DNA from: Marinobacter manganoxydans MnI7-9
Lineage (GTDB): Bacteria; Pseudomonadota; Gammaproteobacteria; Pseudomonadales; Oleiphilaceae
Reading direction: 5' to 3'
DNA: 46,826 nucleotides
Assembly (NCBI RefSeq): GCF_000235625.1
Contig: NZ_AGTR01000064.1
Coordinates: 1-46,826, forward strand
Made by a program: the position numbers and the translations under genes. Of the stretch, positions 31,336 to 40,170 are shown in pieces (position 1 is the stretch's first letter; every line of letters starts with the position of its first letter). The notes beneath the pieces were generated by a model, which was not told the origin of the DNA, did no database searches, and worked only from the letters and a program-made list of their open reading frames with translations.

Positions 31336-31353
31336 TTCGCCCGGAGAACAACC

Positions 31354-31722
31354 ATGATTCAGACTCAAACAATGCTTGAAGTCGCGGATAACAGCGGTGC
31401 GCGTCAGGTGATGTGCATCAAGGTCCTGGGCGGTTCACATCGGCGTTATGCCAGCGTAGGGGATATCATCAAGGTGACCGTCAAGGAAGCCATCCCCCGC
31501 GGTAAAGTGAAGAAAGGCCAGGTCCTGAAAGCTGTCGTGGTACGCACCCGCAAGGGTGTTCGCCGTCCCGACGGTTCGCTGATCCGTTTCGACGGAAACG
31601 CGGCGGTACTTCTGAACAATCAGGACGCACCGATTGGTACCCGTATCTTCGGACCGGTTACCCGTGAACTGCGTAATGAAAAGTTCATGAAGATTATCTC
31701 ACTGGCACCCGAAGTACTTTAA
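31354..31722 (+). CDS. rplN: 50S ribosomal protein L14
   Basis: 122 residues (123 in E. coli). L14 forms an intersubunit bridge and is the docking site of the silencing factor RsfS. It begins [20 protein letters not shown] and has [21 protein letters not shown] and [14 protein letters not shown]. It is first of the spc gene group, with no separate promoter visible in the 18-bp gap before it. Confidence 0.99.
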   Translation: MIQTQTMLEVADNSGARQVMCIKVLGGSHRRYASVGDIIKVTVKEAIPRGKVKKGQVLKAVVVRTRKGVRRPDGSLIRFDGNAAVLLNNQDAPIGTRIFGPVTRELRNEKFMKIISLAPEVL

Positions 31723-31739
31723 AGGACCAGAGGCCGGTT

Positions 31740-32060
31740 ATGAAAAAGATCAAACGAGATGACGAAGTAATCGTCACCACGGGGAAAGATAAAGGCAAAC
31801 GTGGTAAAGTCCTGAAGGTTCAGGACGATGGCCGCATGGTGGTTTCTGGGATCAATATGATCAAGAAGCACACCAAGCCGAACCCGATGCTGGGCTCCCC
31901 AGGTGGCATCGTCGAAAAAGAAGCACCTATCCAGGCTTCCAACGTGGCTATTTTTAATCCGCAGACCGGCAAAGCCGATCGTGTAGGCTTCCAGATCAAG
32001 GAAGACGGCGCGAAAGTGCGGATCTTCAAGTCCACGAATGAAGCTGTCGATAACCAGTAA
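31740..32060 (+). CDS. rplX: 50S ribosomal protein L24
   Basis: 106 residues (104 in E. coli). L24 is one of the two assembly initiators of the 50S subunit. The KOW motif [20 protein letters not shown] (10-29) is followed by [13 protein letters not shown] and [20 protein letters not shown]. It lies 17 bp after rplN and 15 bp before the preferred rplE start. Confidence 0.98.
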   Translation: MKKIKRDDEVIVTTGKDKGKRGKVLKVQDDGRMVVSGINMIKKHTKPNPMLGSPGGIVEKEAPIQASNVAIFNPQTGKADRVGFQIKEDGAKVRIFKSTNEAVDNQ

Positions 32061-32075
32061 GCGGTGGTGGTTACG

Positions 32076-32615
32076 ATGCTTAACATGAAAGAGCAGTACA
32101 GTAAGGAAGTGGTACCCGCCCTGCAGAAAGAGTTCAGCTACAAGAACATCATGCAGGTGCCGCGTATCGAAAAGATCACCCTTAACATGGGTGTCGGCGA
32201 AGCGGTTGGTGACAAGAAGCTGATTGAGAATGCTGTGGCGGATCTCGAGCGCCTGGCAGGTCAGAAAGCGGTTGTTACCAAGGCTCGTAAATCCGTCGCG
32301 GGTTTCAAAATCCGTGAAGGTTGGCCTATCGGTTGTAAAGTTACCCTGCGCGGCGAGCGTATGTGGGACTTCTTTGATCGTCTGGTTCACATTGCGGTTC
32401 CCCGCATTCGTGACTTCCGCGGTCTGAATCCCAAGTCGTTCGACGGTCGCGGTAACTACAGCATGGGTGTGCGTGAGCAGATCATTTTCCCCGAGATCGA
32501 GTACGACAAAGTCGACAAGATCCGTGGTCTGGATATCACCATTACCACCACTGCCGGTACCGACGATGAAGGTCGCGAACTGTTGAAAGCCTTTGGCTTT
32601 CCGTTCAAGAAATAA
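32076..32615 (+). CDS. rplE: 50S ribosomal protein L5
   Basis: 179 residues from the ATG at 32076, exactly the E. coli length; GGTGG at 32065-32069 is the likely ribosome-binding site. Starts at the GTG 32064 or the ATG 32085 are possible. L5 binds 5S rRNA and contacts P-site t[35 protein letters not shown] and [20 protein letters not shown] are conserved. In E. coli S8 represses the spc operon at the rplE start; I could not confirm such a site here. Confidence 0.97.
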   Translation: MLNMKEQYSKEVVPALQKEFSYKNIMQVPRIEKITLNMGVGEAVGDKKLIENAVADLERLAGQKAVVTKARKSVAGFKIREGWPIGCKVTLRGERMWDFFDRLVHIAVPRIRDFRGLNPKSFDGRGNYSMGVREQIIFPEIEYDKVDKIRGLDITITTTAGTDDEGRELLKAFGFPFKK

Positions 32616-32627
32616 GGAACGAGTGTA

Positions 32628-32933
32628 ATGGCTAAGGTTTCCATGAAAAACCGTGAGCTCAAGCGCGAAAAGACCGTTGCGAAGTTTGCAGCGAAGCGTG
32701 CCGAGCTCAAGGCGATTATCAAGAACCCGAATACCAGCGATGATGACCGTTGGGACGCACAGATGAAGCTTCAGCAGCTTCCTCGCGATGCTTCTCCTTC
32801 GCGTCTTCGTAATCGTTGCCAGGTGACTGGTCGTCCCCACGGCGTTCTGCGCAAGTTTGAGCTGTCACGGATCAAACTCCGTGAATACGGCATGCGCGGT
32901 GACGTTCCGGGCCTGACCAAGGCAAGCTGGTAA
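32628..32933 (+). CDS. rpsN: 30S ribosomal protein S14, zinc-free form
   Basis: 101 residues (101 in E. coli), the long form lacking the CxxC...CxxC zinc ribbon; one Cys remains in [13 protein letters not shown]14 is a late head-assembly protein. [20 protein letters not shown] at the start and [20 protein letters not shown] at the end are typical. It is followed by an 88-nt gap with a strong hairpin before rpsH, the widest gap in the spc group. Confidence 0.98.
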   Translation: MAKVSMKNRELKREKTVAKFAAKRAELKAIIKNPNTSDDDRWDAQMKLQQLPRDASPSRLRNRCQVTGRPHGVLRKFELSRIKLREYGMRGDVPGLTKASW

Positions 32934-32936
32934 GAT

Positions 32937-32963
32937 AGGCACCCTGACCTCGGTCGGGTGCCT
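32937..32963 (+). other. Strong hairpin between rpsN and rpsH
   Basis: AGGCACCC-(T)-GACC-TC-GGTC-GGGTGCCT makes a 12-bp stem with one bulged T, starting 4 nt after the rpsN stop. No U tract follows. A second smaller hairpin GCGGC-AA-GCCGC lies shortly after it. Processing, mRNA stability or protein binding are possible roles. Confidence 0.55.
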
Positions 32964-33021
32964 GTTGGTAAGCGGTGCGGCAAGCCGCTGCACAACTAAA
33001 AAGATCAGGAGCCTCATACCA

Positions 33022-33414
33022 ATGAGTATGCAAGACACGCTTGCGGATATGTTTACCCGTATCCGTAATGCACAGATGGCATCGAAAGCAGACGTTACGA
33101 TGCCGTCTTCAAAAATGAAGATCTCCGTAGCCCAAGTCCTCAAGGACGAAGGTTACGTCGACGATTTCTCCGTTTCAGCCGACGCGAAGCCCGAGCTGAC
33201 GATTACTCTGAAATACTTCGGTGGCAAGCCGGTTATTGAAGAGATCAAGCGGGTCAGCCGTCCGAGTCTGCGCCAGTACAACGGCGCTGGGGAACTGCCG
33301 AAAGTATCCGGTGGTCTGGGAGTCGCGATTGTCTCAACGTCCAAGGGCGTTATGACAGACCGCGCCGCACGAGCTGCTGGCGTGGGTGGCGAAGTCATCT
33401 GCACCGTATTCTAG
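33022..33414 (+). CDS. rpsH: 30S ribosomal protein S8
   Basis: 130 residues (130 in E. coli) from the ATG at 33022, preceded by AGGAG at 33007-33011; the open frame upstream includes the intergenic hairpin and is not coding. S8 is a primary binder of 16S h21 and the E. coli spc repressor. [38 protein letters not shown] and [13 protein letters not shown] are conserved. rplF starts 9 bp later. Confidence 0.98.
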   Translation: MSMQDTLADMFTRIRNAQMASKADVTMPSSKMKISVAQVLKDEGYVDDFSVSADAKPELTITLKYFGGKPVIEEIKRVSRPSLRQYNGAGELPKVSGGLGVAIVSTSKGVMTDRAARAAGVGGEVICTVF

Positions 33415-33423
33415 GAGATACAC

Positions 33424-33957
33424 ATGTCCAGGGTTGCCAATAATCCTGTCGTGCTGCCTTCCGGTGTTGAGGTTAAGCTGAACGGACAGGAAATTAGTGT
33501 GAAGGGCTCCAAGGGAGCGCTTCAAATCACCATTCACCAGGCGGTTGAAGTAAAGCAGGAAGAAAATGTTCTGCGCTTTGCGGCCCGCGATGGTGCTACC
33601 AAGTCCCGCGCTCTTGCTGGTACTACTCGTGCACTGGTCAACAACATGGTGACCGGTGTTTCCACAGGCTGGGAACGTAAACTCCAGCTGACGGGCGTAG
33701 GTTACCGTGCCCAGGCGCAAGGTAAGAAGCTCAATCTGACTCTGGGTTTCTCACACCCGGTCGAGTATGAGCTGCCCGAGGGGATTACCGCAGAAACTCC
33801 GTCCAATACGGAAGTTGTAATTCGCGGTATCGACAAGCAACAGGTTGGCCAGGTCGCTGCGGAAGTCCGCGCGTTCCGTCCGCCCGAGCCTTATAAGGGC
33901 AAGGGTGTTCGTTATGCGGATGAGCAGGTCAGACGCAAAGAAGCCAAGAAGAAATAA
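33424..33957 (+). CDS. rplF: 50S ribosomal protein L6
   Basis: 177 residues (177 in E. coli). L6 has two related domains near the sarcin-ricin loop. [20 protein letters not shown] starts the protein; [19 protein letters not shown] and [19 protein letters not shown] mark the second domain. The Lys-rich end (KEAKKK) matches the family. It is 9 bp from its neighbour on each side. Confidence 0.99.
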   Translation: MSRVANNPVVLPSGVEVKLNGQEISVKGSKGALQITIHQAVEVKQEENVLRFAARDGATKSRALAGTTRALVNNMVTGVSTGWERKLQLTGVGYRAQAQGKKLNLTLGFSHPVEYELPEGITAETPSNTEVVIRGIDKQQVGQVAAEVRAFRPPEPYKGKGVRYADEQVRRKEAKKK

Positions 33958-33966
33958 GGCGGGACT

Positions 33967-34314
33967 ATGAGCGCGAATAACGAAAGATTGCGTCGCGCAC
34001 GCAAAGTGCGCATGAAGATCCGTGAACTGGGTACTACTCGTCTGTGCGTTCACCGCACGCCGCGTCACATGTACGCCCAGGTCACCACTGCAGACGGCAG
34101 CAAAGTGCTGGCTTCTGCCTCCACGTTGGATAAGGAACTGCGCCAGGGTGCAACCGGTAACGTGGACGCTGCCAAGAAGGTTGGTCAGCTGATCGCTGAG
34201 CGTGCCAAGGCGGCAGGTGTTGAGCAGGTTGCTTTTGACCGCTCCGGTTACCGTTATCACGGGCGTGTCCAGGCTCTGGCCGACGCAGCCCGTGAAGCTG
34301 GCTTGCAATTCTAA
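33967..34314 (+). CDS. rplR: 50S ribosomal protein L18
   Basis: 115 residues (117 in E. coli). L18 binds 5S rRNA with L5 and L25. The basic start [19 protein letters not shown] is followed by [20 protein letters not shown] and the family segment [20 protein letters not shown] near the C-terminus. rpsE follows after 12 bp. Confidence 0.98.
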   Translation: MSANNERLRRARKVRMKIRELGTTRLCVHRTPRHMYAQVTTADGSKVLASASTLDKELRQGATGNVDAAKKVGQLIAERAKAAGVEQVAFDRSGYRYHGRVQALADAAREAGLQF

Positions 34315-34326
34315 GAGGTGGAGAAG

Positions 34327-34827
34327 ATGAGCGTTAACGAACAGAAGGCGCCTGAGCTCCAGGAGAAGCTGGTCCAGGTCAATCGTGTCGCCAAGGTTGT
34401 TAAAGGTGGCCGTATTTTCGCCTTCACCGCACTGACTGTAGTGGGTGATGGCAAAGGTCGCGTTGGTTTCGGTCGTGGCAAGGCGCGTGAAGTGCCGGTC
34501 GCCATCCAGAAGGCCATGGAAGCTGCACGCAAGAACATGGTAGAGGTTCCGCTTGACGGCACTACCCTGCAATACCCGGTCAAGGCTCAGCATGGCGGCT
34601 CCAAGGTCTACATGCAGCCGGCGTCCGAAGGTACTGGTATCATCGCCGGCGGTGCGATGCGTGCAGTACTGGAAGTGGCGGGTGTTCAGAACGTACTGTC
34701 CAAGTGTTACGGGTCTACCAACCCGGTGAACGTTGTACGTTCCACCATCAAGGGTCTCCAGGCGACACAGGCGCCTGAAGATATTGCAGCCAAGCGCGGT
34801 AAGACCGTGGAAGAGATTCTGGGTTGA
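34327..34827 (+). CDS. rpsE: 30S ribosomal protein S5
   Basis: 166 residues (167 in E. coli) from the ATG at 34327; AGAGGTGG at 34314-34321 serves as ribosome-binding site and argues against the in-frame GTG at 34318. S5 contributes to accuracy and mRNA unwinding. The double-stranded RNA-binding fold includes [19 protein letters not shown] and [19 protein letters not shown], where spectinomycin-resistance changes occur; no alteration is apparent. Confidence 0.98.
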   Translation: MSVNEQKAPELQEKLVQVNRVAKVVKGGRIFAFTALTVVGDGKGRVGFGRGKAREVPVAIQKAMEAARKNMVEVPLDGTTLQYPVKAQHGGSKVYMQPASEGTGIIAGGAMRAVLEVAGVQNVLSKCYGSTNPVNVVRSTIKGLQATQAPEDIAAKRGKTVEEILG

Positions 34828-34831
34828 AGTC

Positions 34832-35020
34832 ATGGCGAACGCAAAAACGATCAAAGTAACTCTGACCCGCAGCCCGATCGGCTGTCAGCCCAAGCACAAA
34901 TTGTGTGTGAAGGGCCTGGGTCTTCGTAAAATCGGTCACACCGTGGAAGTGGAAGACACACCGTCCATCCGCGGCATGATCAACCGGGTTAACTACCTGG
35001 TTCGGGTTGAGGAGAACTAA
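34832..35020 (+). CDS. rpmD: 50S ribosomal protein L30
   Basis: 62 residues (59 in E. coli) from the ATG at 34832, 4 bp after rpsE. The frame is open upstream within rpsE but only this start gives the family N-terminus. It reads [18 protein letters not shown], then [21 protein letters not shown]30 is a small peripheral protein of the 50S subunit. The rplO start lies a single base after its stop, and the rplO ribosome-binding site is inside its last codons. Confidence 0.97.
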   Translation: MANAKTIKVTLTRSPIGCQPKHKLCVKGLGLRKIGHTVEVEDTPSIRGMINRVNYLVRVEEN

Positions 35021-35021
35021 G

Positions 35022-35456
35022 ATGCGTCTGAACGAACTTAGTCCAGAGCCCGGTTCACGTCCCGCCGCACGGCGCGTCGGTCGTGGTATCGGTAGCGGTC
35101 TCGGTAAAACCGGTGGTCGCGGTCACAAAGGTCTGAAGGCACGCTCCGGTGGCAGTGTAGCGCCCGGTTTCGAGGGCGGTCAGCAGCCGTTGGCCCGTCG
35201 TCTGCCGAAGTTTGGCTTCACGTCCCGTCAGCAGCGCTACGTTGCTGAAATTCGCCTGAACGAGCTGGCGAAGGTCGAGGGCGATGTGGTTGATCTGGAA
35301 GCCCTGAAAAAGGCAGACATCATTCGCGGAGAGATTCGCGAAGCCAAGGTTATCCTGTCCGGCGAACTGAGCCGTGCGGTAACCGTGAAGGGACTTCGGG
35401 TAACCAAAGGCGCGCGCGAGGCAATTTCTGCCGCGGGTGGTAAAGTCGAAGACTAA
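35022..35456 (+). CDS. rplO: 50S ribosomal protein L15
   Basis: 144 residues (144 in E. coli) from the ATG at 35022; GAGGAG at 35008-35013 is the ribosome-binding site. L15 is a late assembly protein with a long basic N-terminal extension: [20 protein letters not shown], then a Gly-rich stretch [20 protein letters not shown]. The globular C-terminal part includes [20 protein letters not shown]. secY follows after 17 bp, the universal order. Confidence 0.98.
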   Translation: MRLNELSPEPGSRPAARRVGRGIGSGLGKTGGRGHKGLKARSGGSVAPGFEGGQQPLARRLPKFGFTSRQQRYVAEIRLNELAKVEGDVVDLEALKKADIIRGEIREAKVILSGELSRAVTVKGLRVTKGAREAISAAGGKVED

Positions 35457-35473
35457 GGCGAGTCGAGGACTAA

Positions 35474-36796
35474 ATGGCCAAGAACGCATCATTGCCTGCG
35501 GGCGCGGGTAAAGGACTGGCGGAGCTGCGATCGCGGCTCTGGTTTGTCTTCCTGGCATTGCTGGTGTACCGGATCGGTGCCCACATTCCGGTGCCGGGTA
35601 TCAACCCCGACCGTCTGGCGGCACTGTTTGAACAGAACCAGGGCACAATCCTGAGCATGTTCAACATGTTTTCCGGTGGTGCGCTTGAGCGCATGAGTAT
35701 CTTCGCTCTCGGTATCATGCCGTATATCTCGGCCTCCATTATCATGCAGCTCATGACTGCGGTCAGTCCGCAGCTTGAGCAGCTGAAAAAGGAAGGCGAA
35801 GCTGGTCGTCGCAAGATCAGCCAGTACACGCGGTATGGTACGGTTATCCTGGCCCTGGTTCAGGGCTTTGGTATTTCTGTCGGTCTGGCATCGCAGGGTG
35901 TTACCTTCAATGACAGCTTCAGCTTCCACTTTGTGGCGGTTGTGTCATTTGTAAGTGGCGCCGTGTTCATGATGTGGCTTGGCGAGCAGATCACCGAAAG
36001 GGGTGTTGGCAACGGCATCTCGCTGCTGATCTTCGCTGGTATTGTCGCCGGATTGCCCGGCGCTATCGGCCAGACGCTCGAGCAGGCCCGTAATGGCGAG
36101 ATGAGCTTGCTGGTGGTTCTTGGTATCGGCGTTCTCGCGGTCGCTGTTATCGGCTTCGTGGTATTCATGGAGCGCGGTCAGCGGCGGCTGACGATCAACT
36201 ATGCCAAGCGCCAACAGGGCCGCCGGGTGTTTGCCCAGCAGTCCAGTCATCTGCCCCTGAAAGTGAATATGGCCGGTGTTATTCCGCCCATCTTTGCATC
36301 TTCCATTCTGCTCTTCCCGGCATCCCTGGGGCAGTGGTTTGGACAGGGTGAAGGCATGGAATGGCTGAGCGATGTCTCTCAGGCTTTGGCGCCAAGCCAG
36401 CCGTTGTATATCATTCTGTTTGCGGCAGCAGTGGTCTTCTTCTGCTTCTTCTACACAGCTCTGATGTACAACCCGAAAGAAGTTGCGGATAACCTCAAGC
36501 GCTCTGGAGCGTTTATTCCGGGCATTCGTCCAGGTGATCAGACCGCCAAGTATATCGATGGTGTTCTGACTCGACTGACGCTGTTCGGTGCAATGTACAT
36601 TGCAGCAGTTTCCCTGTTCCCTCAGTTCCTGATGGTGGCCGGGAATGTACCGTTCTATCTGGGCGGCACCTCTCTGCTGATTGTTGTAGTCGTGGTGATG
36701 GATTTCATGGCGCAGGTTCAGTCGCACCTGATGTCTCATCAGTATGAATCGCTGATGAAGAAGTCCAATCTCAAGGGCTATGGTCGGAACGGCTAA
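35474..36796 (+). CDS. secY: Preprotein translocase subunit SecY
   Basis: 440 residues (443 in E. coli). SecY is the protein-conducting channel of the inner membrane. Ten hydrophobic segments are visible. The N-terminus [20 protein letters not shown] and plug-region [20 protein letters not shown] are typical, as is the cytosolic loop YAKRQQGRR that binds SecA and ribosomes. [10 protein letters not shown] is the usual gammaproteobacterial C-terminus. Its partner SecE is encoded at 9710; secG is not in the window. Confidence 0.99.
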   Translation: MAKNASLPAGAGKGLAELRSRLWFVFLALLVYRIGAHIPVPGINPDRLAALFEQNQGTILSMFNMFSGGALERMSIFALGIMPYISASIIMQLMTAVSPQLEQLKKEGEAGRRKISQYTRYGTVILALVQGFGISVGLASQGVTFNDSFSFHFVAVVSFVSGAVFMMWLGEQITERGVGNGISLLIFAGIVAGLPGAIGQTLEQARNGEMSLLVVLGIGVLAVAVIGFVVFMERGQRRLTINYAKRQQGRRVFAQQSSHLPLKVNMAGVIPPIFASSILLFPASLGQWFGQGEGMEWLSDVSQALAPSQPLYIILFAAAVVFFCFFYTALMYNPKEVADNLKRSGAFIPGIRPGDQTAKYIDGVLTRLTLFGAMYIAAVSLFPQFLMVAGNVPFYLGGTSLLIVVVVVMDFMAQVQSHLMSHQYESLMKKSNLKGYGRNG

Positions 36797-36826
36797 CCCC
36801 GTTCCCCTTGAAAACTGGAGTCGACA

Positions 36827-36940
36827 ATGAAAGTACGCGCTTCGGTAAAGAAAATTTGCCGTAACTGCAAAGTAATTCGTCGCAATGGCTCGGTACGGGT
36901 CATTTGCTCGGAGCCTCGTCACAAGCAACGCCAGGGCTGA
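36827..36940 (+). CDS. rpmJ: 50S ribosomal protein L36, zinc-binding form
   Basis: 37 residues: [20 protein letters not shown], then [17 protein letters not shown]. The zinc ribbon is complete, with Cys11, Cys14, Cys27 and His32, so this is the zinc-dependent form. GGAG at 36817-36820 precedes the ATG. Its place between secY and rpsM is the expected one. A hairpin (36941-36980) begins directly after its stop codon. Confidence 0.97.
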   Translation: MKVRASVKKICRNCKVIRRNGSVRVICSEPRHKQRQG

Positions 36941-36980
36941 TTCCGAAAGGAATCGTTCCTGACATTGTAGGGTTTCGGAA
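36941..36980 (+). other. Nested hairpin after rpmJ
   Basis: TTCCGAAA (36941-36948) pairs with TTTCGGAA (36973-36980), enclosing AGGAA-TCG-TTCCT (36948-36960). It starts at the first base after the rpmJ stop and ends just before the alpha promoter. Only TAAT follows, so termination would be weak. It may mark the end of the spc transcript or a processing site. Confidence 0.45.
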
Positions 36981-36985
36981 TAATG

Positions 36986-37019
36986 GCGCTTGACTCCATG
37001 CGGGGTCAGGCGCTATTAT
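36986..37019 (+). promoter_or_regulatory. Alpha operon promoter inside a 12-bp dyad
   Basis: TTGACT (36990-36995), an 18-bp spacer and TATTAT (37014-37019) form a good sigma70 promoter 61 bp before rpsM. The -35 and the entire spacer lie in an inverted repeat, 36986-36997 against 37002-37013, with 12 pairs including two G-T. On DNA this would be an operator shape; on read-through RNA it would be a hairpin. The predicted start is near 37026. Confidence 0.65.
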
Positions 37020-37079
37020 TTCGCGCCCTTTTGTGGCGGAAAATTCACACAGCAAAGCTTTGAACGCGGAGTAATTTGG

Positions 37080-37436
37080 ATGGCACGTATAGCCGGTGTC
37101 AATATACCCGATCACAAACATGCTGTTGTCTCGCTGACCTACATCTTTGGTGTTGGCAAGACCACAGCCCAGAAGCTTTGCGACGCTACCGGTGTCAAGC
37201 CGGACCTTAAGGTCAAAGACCTTAGCGACGAGCAGCTTGAAGCACTTCGTACTGAAGTGGGCAAGGTGTCTGTCGAAGGTGATCTGCGTCGTGAAGTACA
37301 GATGAACATCAAGCGTTTGAAGGATCTCGGATGCCACCGTGGTCTGCGTCATCGTCATGGACTTCCTGTCCGTGGCCAGCGCACCAAGACCAACGCACGC
37401 ACCCGTAAAGGTCCACGCAAACCTATTCGTAAGTAA
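37080..37436 (+). CDS. rpsM: 30S ribosomal protein S13
   Basis: 118 residues (118 in E. coli) from the ATG at 37080, with GGAG at 37068-37071 as ribosome-binding site; the upstream open frame overlaps the promoter and is not coding. S13 contacts P-site tRNA and forms bridges to the 50[21 protein letters not shown] starts it, followed by a helix-two-turn-helix and the basic tail [15 protein letters not shown]. It is first of the alpha operon. S4 feedback acts here in E. coli, but I cannot see the known pseudoknot. Confidence 0.98.
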   Translation: MARIAGVNIPDHKHAVVSLTYIFGVGKTTAQKLCDATGVKPDLKVKDLSDEQLEALRTEVGKVSVEGDLRREVQMNIKRLKDLGCHRGLRHRHGLPVRGQRTKTNARTRKGPRKPIRK

Positions 37437-37449
37437 CAGGTAGGCAAAC

Positions 37450-37839
37450 ATGGCAAAGCCAGGTACACGTACCCGTAAAAAGGTGAAAAAGACGGTTGTT
37501 GATGGCGTCGCGCACATTCACGCGTCCTTCAACAACACTATCGTGACCATTTCTGACCGTCAGGGCAACGTCCTGTCCTGGGCCACTTCTGGTGGTTCCG
37601 GTTTCCGTGGGTCACGCAAGAGTACACCTTTTGCTGCGCAGGTAGCAGCTGAAAGAGCCGGTAATGCGGCTGCTGAATACGGCCTTAAAAACCTGGACGT
37701 AGAGGTTAAGGGTCCTGGGCCCGGACGTGAGTCTGCAGTTCGCGCGCTGAATGCGTGTGGCTACAAGATCACCAACATCACAGATGTGACGCCGATTCCC
37801 CACAACGGCTGTCGTCCGCCCAAGAAGCGCCGCGTCTAA
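37450..37839 (+). CDS. rpsK: 30S ribosomal protein S11
   Basis: 129 residues (129 in E. coli). S11 lies on the platform and touches mRNA near the Shine-Dalgarno helix. [20 protein letters not shown] and the C-terminal loop [20 protein letters not shown] are conserved; the Asn-Gly in that loop is the pair reported to become isoaspartate in E. coli. The end KKRRV is typical. It is 13 bp from rpsM and 18 bp from rpsD. Confidence 0.99.
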   Translation: MAKPGTRTRKKVKKTVVDGVAHIHASFNNTIVTISDRQGNVLSWATSGGSGFRGSRKSTPFAAQVAAERAGNAAAEYGLKNLDVEVKGPGPGRESAVRALNACGYKITNITDVTPIPHNGCRPPKKRRV

Positions 37840-37857
37840 CACAGGAGACAGTGAATT

Positions 37858-38478
37858 ATGGCTCGTTATATAGGCCCGAAGTGCAAGCTGTCTCGTCGTG
37901 AAGGGACAGATCTTTTTCTGAAGAGCGGTGTTCGCGCGCTCGATTCCAAGTGCAACATCGAGACTCCGCCGGGTATGCACGGCGCGCGTCGCGGTCGTCT
38001 GTCCGAGTACGGCGTACAGCTTCGTGAGAAACAGAAAGTTCGTCGTATCTACGGCGTTCTCGAGAAGCAGTTCCGCAACTATTACAAAGAAGCAGCCCGA
38101 GGCAAAGGTGCAACTGGTGAAAACCTGCTGCAACTGCTGGAAGGCCGTCTTGACAACGTTGTATATCGCATGGGCTTTGGTTCTACCCGTGCAGAAGCCC
38201 GTCAGCTCGTCTCTCACAAGGCGATCCTGGTCAATGATAAGCCGGTTAACATTCCGTCCTATCAGGTCCGTCCGGGTGACGTTGTGAGCTTGCGTGAAAA
38301 GGCGAAGAATCAGCTGCGTGTTAAAGGCGCACTGGATCTGTCTGCAAGCCGTGCACCGGTGAGCTGGGTAGAGGTCGACGCCAACAAGATGTCCGGCGTT
38401 TACAAGTCAGTACCTGAGCGTACTGAGCTGCCGGCCGACATCAACGAGAACCTCATCGTCGAGCTTTACTCCAAGTAA
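37858..38478 (+). CDS. rpsD: 30S ribosomal protein S4
   Basis: 206 residues (206 in E. coli). S4 is a primary 16S binder, an accuracy determinant with S5, and the autogenous repressor of the alpha operon in E. coli. [20 protein letters not shown] starts it; the S4 RNA-binding domain (about 95-160) contains [20 protein letters not shown] and [18 protein letters not shown]. The C-terminus [11 protein letters not shown] is intact. rpoA follows after 35 bp. Confidence 0.99.
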   Translation: MARYIGPKCKLSRREGTDLFLKSGVRALDSKCNIETPPGMHGARRGRLSEYGVQLREKQKVRRIYGVLEKQFRNYYKEAARGKGATGENLLQLLEGRLDNVVYRMGFGSTRAEARQLVSHKAILVNDKPVNIPSYQVRPGDVVSLREKAKNQLRVKGALDLSASRAPVSWVEVDANKMSGVYKSVPERTELPADINENLIVELYSK

Positions 38479-38513
38479 AGCCCAGTTAGCAACGATAGCA
38501 GATAGGGGCGTCT

Positions 38514-39518
38514 ATGCAGCGTTCAGTACATGAGTTATTGACACCTCGTACCATTGACGTGAAGGAATCAAGCGCCACACGTGCCAAGGTTACGCTTGAG
38601 CCTCTGGAAAGGGGCTTTGGTCATACCCTGGGCAGTGCACTGCGCCGGATTCTCTTGTCTTCGATGCCGGGCTGCGCCGTGACTGAAGCGCAGATTGACG
38701 GTGTCCTGCACGAGTACAGCGCCATTGAGGGTGTCCAGGAAGACGTCATCGAGATTCTGCTGAATCTCAAAGGCGTTGCCGTAAAAATGAACGGTCGGGA
38801 CGATGCCGAGCTCACGCTCAGCAAGAAAGGCCCGGGCGTTGTGACAGCCGGTGATATCAAGCTGGATCATGACGTCGAGATTGCCAACCCGGAGCACGTG
38901 ATCTGTCACCTTAGCGAGAATGGTGAAGTGAACATGCGTCTCCGTGTTGCTCGCGGTCGCGGCTATGAGCCGGCAGACCAGCGTGGTCTTGACGAGGACG
39001 AAACTCGCGCCATCGGACGCCTGCAGCTGGATGCAACATTCAGCCCGGTTCGTCGTGTGGCTTACGCCGTGGAAAGTGCACGGGTAGAGCAGCGGACCGA
39101 CCTGGACAAGCTGGTTATCGACCTGGAGACCAATGGCACCATCGACCCGGAAGAAGCAATTCGCCGGGCGGCCACCATCCTCCAGCAGCAACTGGCGGTG
39201 TTTGTTGATTTCGATCATGAGAAAGAGCCCGAGCGTGTTGAGGAAGAGGAAGAAATCGATCCGATCCTGCTGCGTCCGGTTGATGATCTGGAATTGACAG
39301 TGCGTTCAGCTAACTGCTTGAAGGCTGAGAACATTTACTACATCGGCGATCTTATCCAGCGCACAGAAGTTGAGCTGTTGAAGACGCCTAACCTTGGTAA
39401 AAAGTCGCTGACCGAGATCAAGGACGTTCTGGCGTCCCGTGGTCTGTCACTGGGCATGCGTCTTGATAACTGGCCGCCGGCTAGCCTTCGTGGCGACGAC
39501 CGGGTTCTGGGCGGTTAA
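38514..39518 (+). CDS. rpoA: DNA-directed RNA polymerase subunit alpha
   Basis: 334 residues (329 in E. coli). The N-terminal domain (to about 235) dimerises and nucleates core assembly: [20 protein letters not shown] and the [18 protein letters not shown] segment. An acidic linker ([12 protein letters not shown]) leads to the C-terminal domain, which contacts UP elements and activators: [20 protein letters not shown] and [26 protein letters not shown] at 38504-38509 is the likely ribosome-binding site. rplQ follows after 33 bp. Confidence 0.99.
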   Translation: MQRSVHELLTPRTIDVKESSATRAKVTLEPLERGFGHTLGSALRRILLSSMPGCAVTEAQIDGVLHEYSAIEGVQEDVIEILLNLKGVAVKMNGRDDAELTLSKKGPGVVTAGDIKLDHDVEIANPEHVICHLSENGEVNMRLRVARGRGYEPADQRGLDEDETRAIGRLQLDATFSPVRRVAYAVESARVEQRTDLDKLVIDLETNGTIDPEEAIRRAATILQQQLAVFVDFDHEKEPERVEEEEEIDPILLRPVDDLELTVRSANCLKAENIYYIGDLIQRTEVELLKTPNLGKKSLTEIKDVLASRGLSLGMRLDNWPPASLRGDDRVLGG

Positions 39519-39551
39519 TCGCCGATTAGTTTAAGGTAAGGAATCAGAGCA

Positions 39552-39950
39552 ATGCGTCATCGTAAGAGTGGTCGTAAGTTCAGCAGGACCAGTGCGCATC
39601 GCAAGGCCATGTTCCGTAACATGACTGCGTCACTGGTTGAACACGAGCTGATCAAAACAACGCTGCCGAAAGCCAAAGAGCTTCGTCGGGTAGCTGAGCC
39701 TTTGATCACGCTTTCCAAGAATGATTCGGTCGCGAATCGTCGTCTGGCGTTCTCACGCCTGCGTGACGATGCAGCGGTTGCCAAGCTGTTTGACGAGCTT
39801 GGTCCTCGCTACAACGAGCGTCCGGGTGGATACCTTCGTATCCTGAAGTGCGGCTTCCGTGCTGGCGACAATGCCCCTATGGCATTCGTTGAGCTGGTCG
39901 GTCGTCCGCTGGATATCGAAGCGGAAGAGGTGGACGAAGACGAGGATTAA
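39552..39950 (+). CDS. rplQ: 50S ribosomal protein L17
   Basis: 132 residues (127 in E. coli). L17 sits near the tunnel exit. [20 protein letters not shown] and [20 protein letters not shown] are conserved. The C-terminal tail [10 protein letters not shown] is unusually acidic for a ribosomal protein, a feature of some marine gammaproteobacteria in my recollection. It closes the alpha operon; a terminator lies about 30 nt after the stop. Confidence 0.98.
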   Translation: MRHRKSGRKFSRTSAHRKAMFRNMTASLVEHELIKTTLPKAKELRRVAEPLITLSKNDSVANRRLAFSRLRDDAAVAKLFDELGPRYNERPGGYLRILKCGFRAGDNAPMAFVELVGRPLDIEAEEVDEDED

Positions 39951-39973
39951 TTTCTTCGGCTTTGGCCAACCAC

Positions 39974-40008
39974 AAAAAACCGGGTTCCGTGAGGTTCCCG
40001 GTTTTTTT
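39974..40008 (+). terminator. Terminator after rplQ
   Basis: ACCGGG (39979-39984) pairs with CCCGGT (39997-40002), with an inner CC/GG pair around GTGA, an A run on the 5' side and TTTTTTT after it. It ends the alpha operon, and its A/T flanks allow bidirectional use. Confidence 0.88.
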
Positions 40009-40052
40009 GTGCCTCGGTTGTAGATAACTCCTAGCCTGGAAGTATGGGGGCT

Positions 40053-40145
40053 GGCAAGGGGGTGGAGGTTTATTTTCTTTGGAAAAATAACTCGCTGCGC
40101 TCAGACATCTTTTTCCGGCAGAAAATAAACCTCCACCCCCTCGCC
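40053..40145. repeat. Long interrupted inverted repeat between rplQ and uvrA
   Basis: The arms 40058-40078 and 40120-40140 are perfectly complementary over 21 bp (left arm begins GGGGGTGGAGGTTTATT), extended by one more pair and a GGC/GCC block at the outside. Inside lies a second stem, GGAAAAA (40081-40087) with TTTTTCC (40110-40116), around a 22-nt loop that includes CTCGCTGCGCTCAGAC. The whole forms a hairpin of about 93 nt between two convergent genes. It may be a bidirectional terminator, a mobile repeat or both. No coding frame in it is credible. Confidence 0.8.
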
Positions 40146-40170
40146 GACAGAGCTATTCCTTGCCCGCCAG

